64,000 nucleotides of DNA from Jiangella anatolica (GTDB taxonomy: Bacteria; Actinomycetota; Actinomycetes; Jiangellales; Jiangellaceae): the NCBI RefSeq assembly GCF_003236295.1, contig NZ_POTW01000016.1, positions 1-64,000 on the forward strand. Direction: 5' to 3'. The notes below the pieces were generated by a model. That model saw only the letters and a list, made by a program, of their open reading frames with translations, ran no database searches and had not been told where the DNA came from. This document shows positions 52,510 through 60,487 of this stretch, piece after piece (the first letter of the stretch is position 1; the number at the start of each line of letters is the position of its first letter). The position numbers and the translations under genes were made by a program.

Positions 52510-53238
52510 GTGCTGACCCGGCTGGCGCAACAACTCGCGGCCACACTGGAGGCACAGATCCTCGACGGCCGCTGGAAGGTCGGCGACCGGCTGCCGCCGG
52601 AACGGGAGCTGGCCGGTCAGCACGAGGTCAGCCGGACGGTGGTCCGCGAAGCCCTGGAAGACCTGGAACGATCCGGGCTCATCCTGCGCCACCAAGGCCG
52701 CGGCACCTTCGTCGCCCCACGCCGCCTGGAGCAGTCGCTGCTCGGCCACTTCTCCATCGTCGAATCACTACGCGCCTCCGGACAGGCGGTGTCCACCCGG
52801 CTGCTGGACGAACGCGTCGTCCCCGCCACCCGGACGATGGCCCGCGAGCTCGACGTCGACCCCGGCGCCCACGTCCTGCACATCGAACGGCTGCGGCTGG
52901 CCGACCGCGTCCCCTTCATGGTCGAACGCACCTGGCTCCCCCTGAGCCGGCTGCCCGGCCTGGACACCCTCGACCTCACCCAACGCAGCCTCTACGAGGC
53001 ACTGCGTACCGAGTACGGCGTCGTCCTGGAGCGCGCGGTCGAGTCGTTCGAGCCGGTGCTGCTCACCGCGTACGAGGCCGACGCGCTGGACCGGCCGGCC
53101 GGGTCACCGGCGCTGCTGCTGCTGCGCACCACGTTCGACGCCCGCGACGTCCCCGCCGAAGCAGCCCGCGCCGTACTCCGCGCCGACATCGTCCGGCCCC
53201 TGGTCGAACGCAAGGTCCACGAGCCGGTCCGGTTCTGA
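52510..53238 (+). CDS. GntR-family transcriptional regulator (HutC/UTRA subfamily)
   Basis: 242 residues from GTG 52510. Winged helix-turn-helix at residues 1-70 (GDRLPPERELAGQHEVSRTVVREALEDLERSGLILRHQGRGTFVA), then a UTRA ligand-binding domain (about 85-235; HIERLRLADRVPFMVERTWLP). UTRA domains sense phosphorylated sugars or other small metabolites. It probably represses both arms of the locus until the effector, perhaps the product of the FGGY kinase, appears. Confidence 0.94.
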   Translation: MLTRLAQQLAATLEAQILDGRWKVGDRLPPERELAGQHEVSRTVVREALEDLERSGLILRHQGRGTFVAPRRLEQSLLGHFSIVESLRASGQAVSTRLLDERVVPATRTMARELDVDPGAHVLHIERLRLADRVPFMVERTWLPLSRLPGLDTLDLTQRSLYEALRTEYGVVLERAVESFEPVLLTAYEADALDRPAGSPALLLLRTTFDARDVPAEAARAVLRADIVRPLVERKVHEPVRF

Positions 53239-53255
53239 GGCATGGAGAGTTCGAG

Positions 53256-54218
53256 TTGATCGTCACCGTCCTGGGCGAGATCGCGCCCGCCGAGCTGGGC
53301 CCGGCCGACTGTCACGAGCACCTGCTGATCCGCGGCGGGCTGCCCATCGTGCTGGAGCCGGACTTCGCGCTGGACTCCGTCGACGCCGCGGTCGCCGAGG
53401 TGGGCGAGTTCGTCGCCGCCGGCGGGCGCGCGCTGGTCGACTGCATGCCGCTGGGGGTCGGCCGCGACGCGCGTGGGCTGGTCGAGGTCGCGGAGCGGTC
53501 CGGCGCGCACGTCATCGCGACGACCGGTTTCCACAAGGACCGCTACTACGCCGCCGACCACTGGGTGCACACGTACTCCGTCGAGGCGATCGTCGAGCTG
53601 CTGGTCGCGGAGTTCACCGAGGGCCTGGAGGTGTCCGGGTACGGCGGGCCACTCGTGTCGCGGCTGACCGCGCGGGCCGGCGCGATCAAGGTCGCGACCA
53701 GCGGGCCGATCCCGACGGCGACCGAGTTGCGGCTCGTCGAGGCGGCCGGGCACGCGCAGGTGCGCACCGGGCTGCCGGTGCTCACGCACACCGACGACGC
53801 CGGCTCGGCCGACGTCCAGCTGTCCGTCCTGACCGCGTGCGGTGTGGCGCCGTCGTCGATCGTGTTCGGGCACATGGACCGGCACGCGTCGGTCGCGGCC
53901 CTGGCGGCGATCTGCTCGACCGGCGCGTCGGTCTGCCTGGACTGGATGGGCCGGCACGACCGCCGTCCGGACTCCTACATCGCCGACCTCGTCGCCGCGC
54001 TCGCCTCGGCGGGGTATCTGGAGCACGTCGTGCTCGGCCAGGATCTCGCCCGCCGCGCCTACTGGCACGCCTACGGCGGCGGACCGGGGCTGGCGAATCT
54101 GATGGAATCCTTCCCGGCGTTGCTGCACAAGGCCGGGCTGAGCGACGACCAGATCGATCAGGTGCTGGTCGGCAACCCACGTCGTGTACTGAACCGGACG
54201 GAGACACCACTCGCATGA
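53256..54218 (+). CDS. Phosphotriesterase-family metal hydrolase, probable sugar lactonase
   Basis: 320 residues from TTG 53256 (GGAGAG 7 nt upstream). The binuclear metal site of the family is complete: H20 and H22 in CHEHL, carbamylated lysine K145 in AGAIKVATSG, then LTHTDD, VFGHMDRH and VVLGQD. Bacterial relatives include phospho-furanose lactonases that work with sugar dehydrogenases and FGGY kinases, as well as organophosphate hydrolases. Given its neighbours, opening of a sugar (phospho)lactone is the best guess. It overlaps the SIS gene by 4 bp (ATGA). Confidence 0.88.
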   Translation: MIVTVLGEIAPAELGPADCHEHLLIRGGLPIVLEPDFALDSVDAAVAEVGEFVAAGGRALVDCMPLGVGRDARGLVEVAERSGAHVIATTGFHKDRYYAADHWVHTYSVEAIVELLVAEFTEGLEVSGYGGPLVSRLTARAGAIKVATSGPIPTATELRLVEAAGHAQVRTGLPVLTHTDDAGSADVQLSVLTACGVAPSSIVFGHMDRHASVAALAAICSTGASVCLDWMGRHDRRPDSYIADLVAALASAGYLEHVVLGQDLARRAYWHAYGGGPGLANLMESFPALLHKAGLSDDQIDQVLVGNPRRVLNRTETPLA

Positions 54219-54982
54219 GCCTTCGCTACGCCGCCGTCGCCCGCGAGATCATCGACCGGATCGAGCAGACGCAGGAGGAGCCGATCCGCGCGGCCGCGGA
54301 CCTGTTCGCGTCCTGCATCGCCGACGGCGGGCTGGTGCACCTGTTCGGCGCCGGGCACTCCCGGATGGGCGTGGAGGAGATCTTCCCGCGCATCGGGTCG
54401 ATCGTCGGCTACCACCCGATCGTGGAGATGTCGCTGTCGTACTACACGAACGTCGTCGGCACGATGGGGCTGGCGCAGTCGCTGTTCCTGGAGCGGGTGG
54501 ACGGCTTCGGCGAGGTGCTGCTGGACAACTACGTGTTCGACCCGGCCCGCGACGCCGCACTCGTCATCTCGTCGACCGGGATCAACAACGTGCCGGTGGA
54601 GGTGGCGCTGGGGCTGCGTTCCCGCGGGCTGAAGGTCGTCGCGATCACCAGCGTCGGGCACTCGTCGTCGGTGCCGTCGCGGCACCCGTCCGGGCAGCAC
54701 CTGTACGAGGTGGCCGACATCGTCATCGACAACTGCACACCGCCCGGCGACGCGTCGATCCAGGTGGAGGGCGCGGACTTCCCGGTGTCGCCCACGTCGA
54801 CGCTGGCCACGACCACGATCGTGCACAACCTCAACTACCTGGTGGCCGAGGGCATCGTGGCGCGCGGGCAGAAGCCGCTGGTACTGGGCAGCCCGCACTT
54901 CACCGACCAGGAGGCGGCCCGGGCGAACCTGCGCGAGTACTACGCCGAGTTCCGCCGCCGCACCGCCCGGCCAGGGGTCTGA
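54215..54982 (+). CDS. SIS (sugar isomerase) domain protein
   Basis: 255 residues, UPF0309-like. The phosphosugar-binding fold shows HLFGAGHSRMGVEEIFPRIG (residues about 42-61) and ALVISSTGINNVPVEVALGLRSRGLKVVAIT (about 110-140). SIS domains bind or isomerise phosphosugars. ATG 54215 lies in a 4-bp overlap with the lactonase-like gene, and the kinase gene begins 6 bp after its stop. Confidence 0.9.
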   Translation: MSLRYAAVAREIIDRIEQTQEEPIRAAADLFASCIADGGLVHLFGAGHSRMGVEEIFPRIGSIVGYHPIVEMSLSYYTNVVGTMGLAQSLFLERVDGFGEVLLDNYVFDPARDAALVISSTGINNVPVEVALGLRSRGLKVVAITSVGHSSSVPSRHPSGQHLYEVADIVIDNCTPPGDASIQVEGADFPVSPTSTLATTTIVHNLNYLVAEGIVARGQKPLVLGSPHFTDQEAARANLREYYAEFRRRTARPGV

Positions 54983-54988
54983 CCCGGC

Positions 54989-56413
54989 ATGCGGACCGGC
55001 CCGGTCGTCGGCGTCGACCTCGGCACCAGCTCGGCGAAGGTGGTGGTCTTCGCCGCGTCCGACGGCGTGCTGGGCGAGGGCTCGGCCGAGCATCCGACCC
55101 GGGTGCCGCGGGCCGGCTGGGCCGAGCAGGACCCGGCGTCGTGGTGGGAGTCCGTGGGTGGCGCCGTGCGGGCGGCGCTGACCTCCGCCGGGGTGGCGGG
55201 CAGAGACGTGACGGCGCTCGCGGTCAGCGGGCAGGGCGCGGCGCTCGTCGCGCTGGACGAGGCCGGTGCGGCGGTGCATCCGGCGCTGATCCACCAGGAC
55301 CAGCGCTCGCCTGCGCTCTCGTCGGCGTGGCGGCGCGACGCGGCGCACGGGCCGTGGAACGTGGCGGCGAAGCTGTCGTGGCTGCGGTCGGAGTCGCCCG
55401 CGGCGTTCGCACGGGCGGCCGTGTTCACGTCGGCGTCGGGCTACCTGCTGCGCCGGCTGACCGGGACGGCGTGGCAGTCGCACTCCGACGCCGGCATCTC
55501 CGACCTGTATGACGCGTCATCGCGGGGGTGGTCGGCGGCTGGGCTGGCGGCGGTCGGGGTGGGTGTGGAGCGGCTGCCGCGGCTGGCCGTGTCGACGGCT
55601 GTCGTCGGGTCGTTGCGGCCGGAACCGGCGGCGGAGCTGGGGCTGACGCCGTCGTGCTGGGTGCTGGCCGGCGGCGAGGACACGTCGAGCGCGGCGCTGG
55701 CGGCCGGGGTGACCGGGCCGACAGAGGGCTTCGTCAGCCTCGGGTCGGCCGCGGTACTGGGGGTGGCGGTCGCGGCCGCGGCGGACGGTCCGGCGCCGGT
55801 CCTGCGGTTCCCGCACGTGCTGGCCGGGCTGGACCTGCTGTCCGGGTCGACGGCGACGTTCGGTGCGGCGCTGCGCTGGCTGTCCGGGCTGCTGGGGCAG
55901 CCGGTGGAGGAGCTGCTCACGCTGGCCGGCGGCGCGCCGGCCGGTGCCGACGGCGTCGACTTCCTGCCCTACCTGGCCGGCGAGCTGCACCCCGTCGCCG
56001 ATCCGTCGGCGCGTGGCGTGTTCGCCGGGCTGTCGCTGGCGTCCGGGCCGGGCGCGCTGGCCCGTGCCGTCGTCGAGGGGACGGCCGCGGCGATCGCGCA
56101 CAACCTGGCCGCCTGCCGGTCGGCCGGCGCGGCACCGGACGCGCTGGTCGCCGTCGGCGGGCCGGCCCGGTCGGCGCTGTGGTGCCAGGCGATCGCCGAC
56201 GCGTGCGGGCTGCCGGTGCGGGTCGCGTCCGGCGCCGGCGCGGCGGCCGGCGATGCGATGCTGGCGGCGAGTGAGGACGACGACGAGGCCCGCGCGCTCG
56301 TCGCGGCGCACCTGCGGACAGGACGGCGGTATGACCCCGACCCGATCGAGCACGAGCGAGCCGGCGAGCGGCTCGAACGACTCCAGCGGCTCTACGCGGC
56401 CACCCGTGGCTGA
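54989..56413 (+). CDS. FGGY-family carbohydrate kinase
   Basis: 474 residues, xylulokinase-like. The phosphate loop GVDLGTSSAKVVVF (residues 8-21), ALAVSGQGAALVAL, the catalytic Asp in SDAGISDLYD, and GGEDTSSAALAAGV / VAVGGPARSALWCQAIADACGLPV cover both ATP-grasping halves. It phosphorylates a sugar, polyol or aldonate. Overlaps the dehydrogenase gene by 8 bp. The substrate is not predictable from sequence alone. Confidence 0.93.
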   Translation: MRTGPVVGVDLGTSSAKVVVFAASDGVLGEGSAEHPTRVPRAGWAEQDPASWWESVGGAVRAALTSAGVAGRDVTALAVSGQGAALVALDEAGAAVHPALIHQDQRSPALSSAWRRDAAHGPWNVAAKLSWLRSESPAAFARAAVFTSASGYLLRRLTGTAWQSHSDAGISDLYDASSRGWSAAGLAAVGVGVERLPRLAVSTAVVGSLRPEPAAELGLTPSCWVLAGGEDTSSAALAAGVTGPTEGFVSLGSAAVLGVAVAAAADGPAPVLRFPHVLAGLDLLSGSTATFGAALRWLSGLLGQPVEELLTLAGGAPAGADGVDFLPYLAGELHPVADPSARGVFAGLSLASGPGALARAVVEGTAAAIAHNLAACRSAGAAPDALVAVGGPARSALWCQAIADACGLPVRVASGAGAAAGDAMLAASEDDDEARALVAAHLRTGRRYDPDPIEHERAGERLERLQRLYAATRG

Positions 56414-57152
56414 GGGCGGCGTTGCTGGCGCGGCTGGCCGCCACGCACTCGTCACCGGCGGCGCGTCCGGGATCGGCGCGGCGGCGTGCACGGCGCTGCT
56501 GGCCGACGGCTGGACGGTCACCAGTCTCGACCTGCGCCCGTCGCCGCTGGCCGGCGTCGCGTCGGTCGTCGGGGACGTGACGGACGAGGCCGGGCTGCGT
56601 GCCGCCGTCGCCTCGACCGGTCCCCTGCACGCGCTGGTCTGCTCGGCCGGCGTGTCCGGCAGCTCCGTCGGCGACGGCCCGGTGTGGTCCGCCGACGCGG
56701 CCGCCTTCGACGCCGTCCTGGCCGTGAACCTGCGTGGCGCGTTCCTGGCCGCCGGCGCCGCGTGGCCGGCGCTGGTGGCGCAGCCGGGTGCGGCGATCGT
56801 GACGGTGTCGAGCGTGCTGGGCTTGACCGGCGGCGGCGGGCCGTTCCGGTCGCACGCCTACATCGCGGCAAAGGGTGGGCTGGTGTCGCTGACGAAGGCG
56901 CTGGCCGCGGCCGGTGCGGAGCACGGGCTGCGCGCCAACTGCGTCGCGCCCGGGCTGGTGCGCACGCCGCTGGCCGGCCGGGTCAGCTCCGATCCGGCCC
57001 TGTCGGAGTGGGTGGCCGCGAAGCAGCCCCTGCTCGGCGACCTCCTCGACCCCGCCGACGTCGGCGGGCTGATCGCCTTCCTCTGCGGTGACGCCGCCCG
57101 CGCCGTCACCGCCCAGACCATCGCCGTCGACGCCGGCTGGCAGCTGGACTGA
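56406..57152 (+). CDS. Short-chain dehydrogenase/reductase
   Basis: 248 residues from GTG 56406. NAD(P)-binding TGGASGIGAA (residues about 18-27), Asp after the second strand (SLDLRP, favouring NAD), CSAGVSG, catalytic Ser in VTVSSVLGL and the Y-x3-K in YIAAKGG. The C-terminal VTAQTIAVDAGWQLD is typical of classical SDRs. It should oxidise or reduce a sugar or sugar-acid hydroxyl in the pathway. Last gene of the plus-strand arm; it nearly abuts the convergent vapC gene. Confidence 0.93.
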   Translation: MAEGGVAGAAGRHALVTGGASGIGAAACTALLADGWTVTSLDLRPSPLAGVASVVGDVTDEAGLRAAVASTGPLHALVCSAGVSGSSVGDGPVWSADAAAFDAVLAVNLRGAFLAAGAAWPALVAQPGAAIVTVSSVLGLTGGGGPFRSHAYIAAKGGLVSLTKALAAAGAEHGLRANCVAPGLVRTPLAGRVSSDPALSEWVAAKQPLLGDLLDPADVGGLIAFLCGDAARAVTAQTIAVDAGWQLD

Positions 57153-57153
57153 C

Positions 57154-57543
57154 TCACACCACCTCGACGCGCGCGCTGTGGCCGGCGGAGCGGCCGAGCC
57201 GGGCGTCGCGGGTGACCAGGGGGCAGTCCAGCGCCTCCGCCAGCGCGACATACGCGGCGTCGTAGGCCGAGAGGTTGTGGCCGAGCTGCAGGGTCCGTCG
57301 GCGCAGCGCGTCGGATGCCTCCCACCGCTGGATCGGCAGATCCTCGAAGTCCGTCAGCGCGTCGCTGGCCCGTGCCGCGCCGAGATGGCCGCCGAGCACC
57401 AGGCCGCGCAGCGCCGACACGACCTCGTAGTCGAGCAGGTGCGGGGCGTGCAACTCCTCGATGGCAAGGCGGTCCCGGAGTGGCTGGGCTCCGGCCTTGA
57501 CCGTCAGCGCGTCCACCACGGCCGCGCAGTCGACGACGATCAC
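57154..57543 (-). CDS. vapC: PIN-domain toxin (VapC)
   Basis: 129 residues from GTG 57543. The PIN acidic residues are present: D5 in VVDCAAVVDAL, E in YEVVSALRG, D in SAYDAAYVALAEALD and D in LVTRDARLG. VapC toxins are Mg-dependent ribonucleases, often cutting tRNA or rRNA. The start overlaps the antitoxin stop by 4 bp (GTGA), the standard vapBC arrangement. Confidence 0.93.
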   Translation of the reverse strand: MIVVDCAAVVDALTVKAGAQPLRDRLAIEELHAPHLLDYEVVSALRGLVLGGHLGAARASDALTDFEDLPIQRWEASDALRRRTLQLGHNLSAYDAAYVALAEALDCPLVTRDARLGRSAGHSARVEVV

Positions 57544-57788
57544 CGCGTGGGGTACTCGCGCTCGCGCTCGGCGCGCGCCTCCGCCAAGACGTCGACCGCC
57601 GACGCCGTCGACGACTCGGCCCGGGCAGCCGCCCGCTCGAAGACCTCCGCCGCCGTCGGACGCGAGACCTCACGCTCGATGAGGTCCAGGAGGTAGGAGT
57701 TCAGCGACTTGCCGGCCTGCGCCGCGCGCGTCTTCAGCGTGCGGCGGGCCTGCTCCGGGACGTTCCGGATCTGCAGCAACGCGCTCAT
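57540..57788 (-). CDS. vapB: VapB/FitA-like antitoxin
   Basis: 82 residues from ATG 57788. Residues 1-45 (LLQIRNVPEQARRTLKTRAAQAGKSLNSYLLDLIERE) form a ribbon-helix-helix DNA-binding domain; the Arg/Glu/Ala-rich C terminus should wrap the toxin. It neutralises VapC and represses its own promoter in the AT-rich stretch just upstream (57789-57834). Confidence 0.92.
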   Translation of the reverse strand: MSALLQIRNVPEQARRTLKTRAAQAGKSLNSYLLDLIEREVSRPTAAEVFERAAARAESSTASAVDVLAEARAEREREYPTR

Positions 57789-57834
57789 GAGATTGATTGT
57801 ACATTTATATAGATGCAAACTGCATGCAGCCCAC

Positions 57835-58121
57835 CTACCGGCGCCATGCCTCGGGGTGCCGGGCGGTGTGGATGACGCGCAGCACCTCGAGCGACTCGCC
57901 GAGCTCATAGAACACCGCGTAGGGGAACCGACGCAGGACCGCCCGGCGGACGCCCGCGTAGCCAGCCACGGCCGGAGCACTGCGGGGAACGTCTGCACGC
58001 GCTGGCGTAGACGATCGACGTCGTCGATCAGGTCGTCGCCGAGACCCGGCTTCGCGTCGTCGTAGTACTCGAGTGCCGACCGCAGGTCGGCGACGGCGGC
58101 CGGCCGGAAGGCGATCTTCAT
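57835..58121 (-). pseudogene. Frameshifted ParE/RelE-family toxin
   Basis: From ATG 58121 one frame reads a ParE N-terminal half (MKIAFRPAAVADLRSALEYY...RQRVQTFPAVLR). The conserved second half (GVRRAVLRRFPYAVFYELGE...VLRVIHTARHPEAWRR, stop 57835) continues in another frame. The break lies near 57966-57984, where a shift of one base restores the family pattern FPxVxxGVRRAxLRRFPYAVFY. Unless it is a sequencing error or a programmed shift, no full toxin is made. The start overlaps the antitoxin stop (ATGA). Confidence 0.8.
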
Positions 58122-58264
58122 CGGCGCGACCGCAGCTCCTCCTGCACGTCGTCCCAGGATCGACTCGAGCCGGGGTCACGTCGAAGGTCGTCGAGCGCCT
58201 CGTCGATCATGCGGCGCTCCTCGTCGGTCGGAGTGTAGACCGGCTCATCACCGCTCCTTGGCAT
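58118..58264 (-). CDS. Small antitoxin of the ParE-like module
   Basis: 48 residues (MPRSGDEPVYTPTDEERRMI...), acidic, with the signature of short addiction-module antitoxins (PSWDDV-like SWDDVQEELRSRR end). ATG 58264 has GAGG 8 nt upstream. It overlaps the damaged toxin gene by 4 bp. It lies 10 bp after the convergent-strand end of xthA. Confidence 0.75.
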   Translation of the reverse strand: MPRSGDEPVYTPTDEERRMIDEALDDLRRDPGSSRSWDDVQEELRSRR

Positions 58265-58274
58265 GATCAGTACC

Positions 58275-59138
58275 TCACTTCGACTGCGGCAGCTTGACCG
58301 AGCCGCGGCGCGGGGCGGCCGCGGAGGGCGGGGGCACGACCGGGCCGATGTCGCCGTCAGGTGCCTCGTCGAGGTCGACGATGACGGGGGCGTGGTCGCT
58401 GGGGCCGGTGCCCTTGCGCGCGTGGCGGTCGACCCAGGCGGCGGCGACGCGCTCGGCGACCGGGGCGCCGGCCAGCACGAGGTCGATGCGCATGCCGAGG
58501 TCCTTGTGGAACATGCCGGCCCGGTAGTCCCAGTAGGTGAACACCCGCTCCGTGGGCCACCGGTCCCGCACGACGTCGTGCAAGCCGGCCGACTGGAGGT
58601 CGGCGAGGGCGGCCCGCTCGGGCGCGGTGACGTGCGTCTGCCCGACGTAGGCCACGGGGTCGAAGACGTCGGCGTCGGCAGGGGCGATGTTCATGTCGCC
58701 GCAGACCATGACGGTGTCCGGGCCGGCCTCGACCTGGGCGCGCAGCGCCGCCAGCCACTCCAGCTTGTACGCGTAGTGATCGGAGTCAGGCACCCGGCCG
58801 TTCGGCACGTAGACCGAGTGCACCCGCACTCCCCCGCAGGTCGCCGACACGGCGCGGGCCTCCTGGTGCGGGAAGCCCGGCCCGCCCGGCAGCCCCGTCA
58901 CGACGTCGTCCAGACCCACCTTCGAGAACAGCGCGACGCCGTTCCAGCGCGCCTCGCCGTGGTAGGCGGCCTGGTAGCCGCGCTGCTCGAGCTCGGCGTC
59001 GAGCAGCTCCCCGATCTGGTCGTCGGCGAGCTTGGTCTCCTGCAGGCAGACGACGTCGGGCCGGCGCTGGTCCAGCCAGGGCAGCAGCCGCGGCAGCCGC
59101 TGCTTGACGGAGTTGACGTTCCAGGTGGCGACTCTCAC
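58275..59138 (-). CDS. xthA: Exodeoxyribonuclease III
   Basis: 287 residues from GTG 59138. The Mg-dependent EEP fold is intact: ATWNVNSVKQRLPRLLPWL, LQETKLADDQI (metal Glu), HSVYVPNGR, VCGDMNIAPADADVFDP, MRIDLVLAG and the catalytic GPSDHAPVIVDLD. It cleaves abasic sites and 3' blocks in base-excision repair. A 30-residue Pro/Ala tail follows the catalytic domain. Confidence 0.96.
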   Translation of the reverse strand: MRVATWNVNSVKQRLPRLLPWLDQRRPDVVCLQETKLADDQIGELLDAELEQRGYQAAYHGEARWNGVALFSKVGLDDVVTGLPGGPGFPHQEARAVSATCGGVRVHSVYVPNGRVPDSDHYAYKLEWLAALRAQVEAGPDTVMVCGDMNIAPADADVFDPVAYVGQTHVTAPERAALADLQSAGLHDVVRDRWPTERVFTYWDYRAGMFHKDLGMRIDLVLAGAPVAERVAAAWVDRHARKGTGPSDHAPVIVDLDEAPDGDIGPVVPPPSAAAPRRGSVKLPQSK

Positions 59139-59168
59139 CGGACCAACCGTAGTCGTCTCCGCCGACAG

Positions 59169-59429
59169 CTAAGGCAGGGCCGCCGCGAGCCGTGCGGCGA
59201 ACGCGCGGACGTCGTCGGCGCGCGCCGGGTCACAGTCGAACGCGGAACTGGAGTGGATCGCGGTGATGACGACGCGGGTCGAGCGCTTGCGCTCGATCAC
59301 CTCGATCTTGGGGCGTTGCAGGACGAGGTGGAACCGCCGCCCGTCGACGCGCCCGAAGATCTCCAGGACGTGACCGTCGTTGCACAGCACGGTGCTGTCG
59401 TCGGCCCAGACCTCGTCGCACGTCGTCAT
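59169..59429 (-). CDS. Hypothetical protein
   Basis: 86 residues from ATG 59429. I do not recognise it. A beta-rich pattern (VLEIFGRVDGRRFHLVLQRPKIEVIERKRSTRVVITAIHS) ends in an Ala-rich helix; two cysteines lie near the N terminus. No signal peptide or membrane segment. It lies 30 bp downstream (same strand) of nothing conserved and 21 bp after the LysE stop, so it may be transcribed with lysE. Confidence 0.6.
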   Translation of the reverse strand: MTTCDEVWADDSTVLCNDGHVLEIFGRVDGRRFHLVLQRPKIEVIERKRSTRVVITAIHSSSAFDCDPARADDVRAFAARLAAALP

Positions 59430-59450
59430 GGCGCGAGTGTAGAGGCAGCG

Positions 59451-60083
59451 TCAGCGGTGCTGCAGCGCCAGCCGCAGGCCGAACCCGACCAGCACCACAC
59501 CGGTGACGCGGTCGGCGATCCGGGCGAACCGGGACCGCCCCAGCGAACGCGCCATGAATCCGGCGCCGCCGATGACGACGGCGAACCAGAGCATTCCGAT
59601 GACGTTGTGCACGACCGCGAGCAGAATTCCCATCAGCAGCGGCGAGGTGCCGTCGGGAATGAACTGCGGAATGGTCGCGACGTAGAACACGCCGATCTTC
59701 GGATTCAGGATGTTCGTCCCGAGTCCGGTCAGCCACGACACCCACAACGAGCCCGGCGCCGGCGCCACCTCCGGCAACTCGGCACCGGTCCGGCGGAAAC
59801 TCGACCACAGCAACGAGGCGCCGAGCCCGACGAGATAGACGGCGCCGGCCAGGGTCAGCACGCGGTACGCCGCCTCCGACGCGACCAGCAGCGCCGACGC
59901 CCCGACCGCGGCGGCGACGCCCCAGGCCAGGCAGCCGGCGCCGATGCCGAGGGCGGCCGCGACGGCGTGCGCGCGGCCCCGGCTGATCGCCGCGCGCAGC
60001 ACCAGCGCGGTGTCGAGCCCGGGAATGACGGTGAGGAGGGCGGCCACGAGGGAGAACGACGCCACAGCCTGTCCGATGGTCAC
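59451..60083 (-). CDS. LysE/RhtB-family exporter
   Basis: 210 residues, six helices. The N terminus (LLTVIPGLDTALVLRAAISRGRAHAVAAALGIGAGC) is the LysE family signature with the PG(P/L)D motif, and LNPKIGVFYVATIPQF near residue 125 is the second hallmark. Such proteins export amino acids or related metabolites. GTG 60083 is the start; divergent from the small Cys-rich protein gene. Confidence 0.93.
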   Translation of the reverse strand: MTIGQAVASFSLVAALLTVIPGLDTALVLRAAISRGRAHAVAAALGIGAGCLAWGVAAAVGASALLVASEAAYRVLTLAGAVYLVGLGASLLWSSFRRTGAELPEVAPAPGSLWVSWLTGLGTNILNPKIGVFYVATIPQFIPDGTSPLLMGILLAVVHNVIGMLWFAVVIGGAGFMARSLGRSRFARIADRVTGVVLVGFGLRLALQHR

Positions 60084-60242
60084 GGATCACCCTAACCCGG
60101 GACGAACTCGGGCGGAATCGGCGTCATGACCTCGCGTGATTTTACTGTCATCCGTAACAGCGAACAAGACTGTTCATGATCGACGGTTTCGGTTACGTTC
60201 CAAATCGGAGTTGCTCTCCGAGCGGAAGAAACGAGGCCGCCC

Positions 60243-60458
60243 ATGGACCGTCTCCAGCACATCGCGACGTTCTGCGGCAACTGCGATTGCGGTTGCCCGG
60301 AGTTGTTCCTCGACCAGAACGCGCCGCCTGAGCGCCGGGTCGTCATCACCGACGACTTCGGCCAGCGCGTGCAGATGAGCCTGGCGCAGTTCCGGCTCAT
60401 CGTCGAGTCGGCCAAGGAGGGCCAGCTCGACGAAGTGCTGCAGCCGGCCAACGCCTGA
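60243..60458 (+). CDS. Small Cys-rich protein, possibly DUF397-like
   Basis: 71 residues. Four cysteines are clustered at C11, C14, C16 and C18 (CGNCDCGCPE), a possible metal or Fe-S/Zn site. The C-terminal half (VVITDDFGQRVQMSLAQFR..AKEGQLDE) has the layout of the actinobacterial DUF397 fold (charged strand, hydrophobic strand, then K/A-x-GxxD helix). I cannot assign a function. The 159-bp upstream gap is divergent with lysE and contains GAACA-N4-TGTTC at 60162-60175. It could also be a RiPP-type precursor, but no modifying enzyme is nearby. Confidence 0.7.
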   Translation: MDRLQHIATFCGNCDCGCPELFLDQNAPPERRVVITDDFGQRVQMSLAQFRLIVESAKEGQLDEVLQPANA

Positions 60459-60487
60459 ACGACGCCGGCCGGCCGCAACGAGGCCGG

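Noticed and set aside
60162-60175. LexA/SOS box (GAAC...GTTC) before the Cys-rich small gene
   Set aside because: The half-sites are six bases apart, not the four required by actinobacterial SOS boxes.
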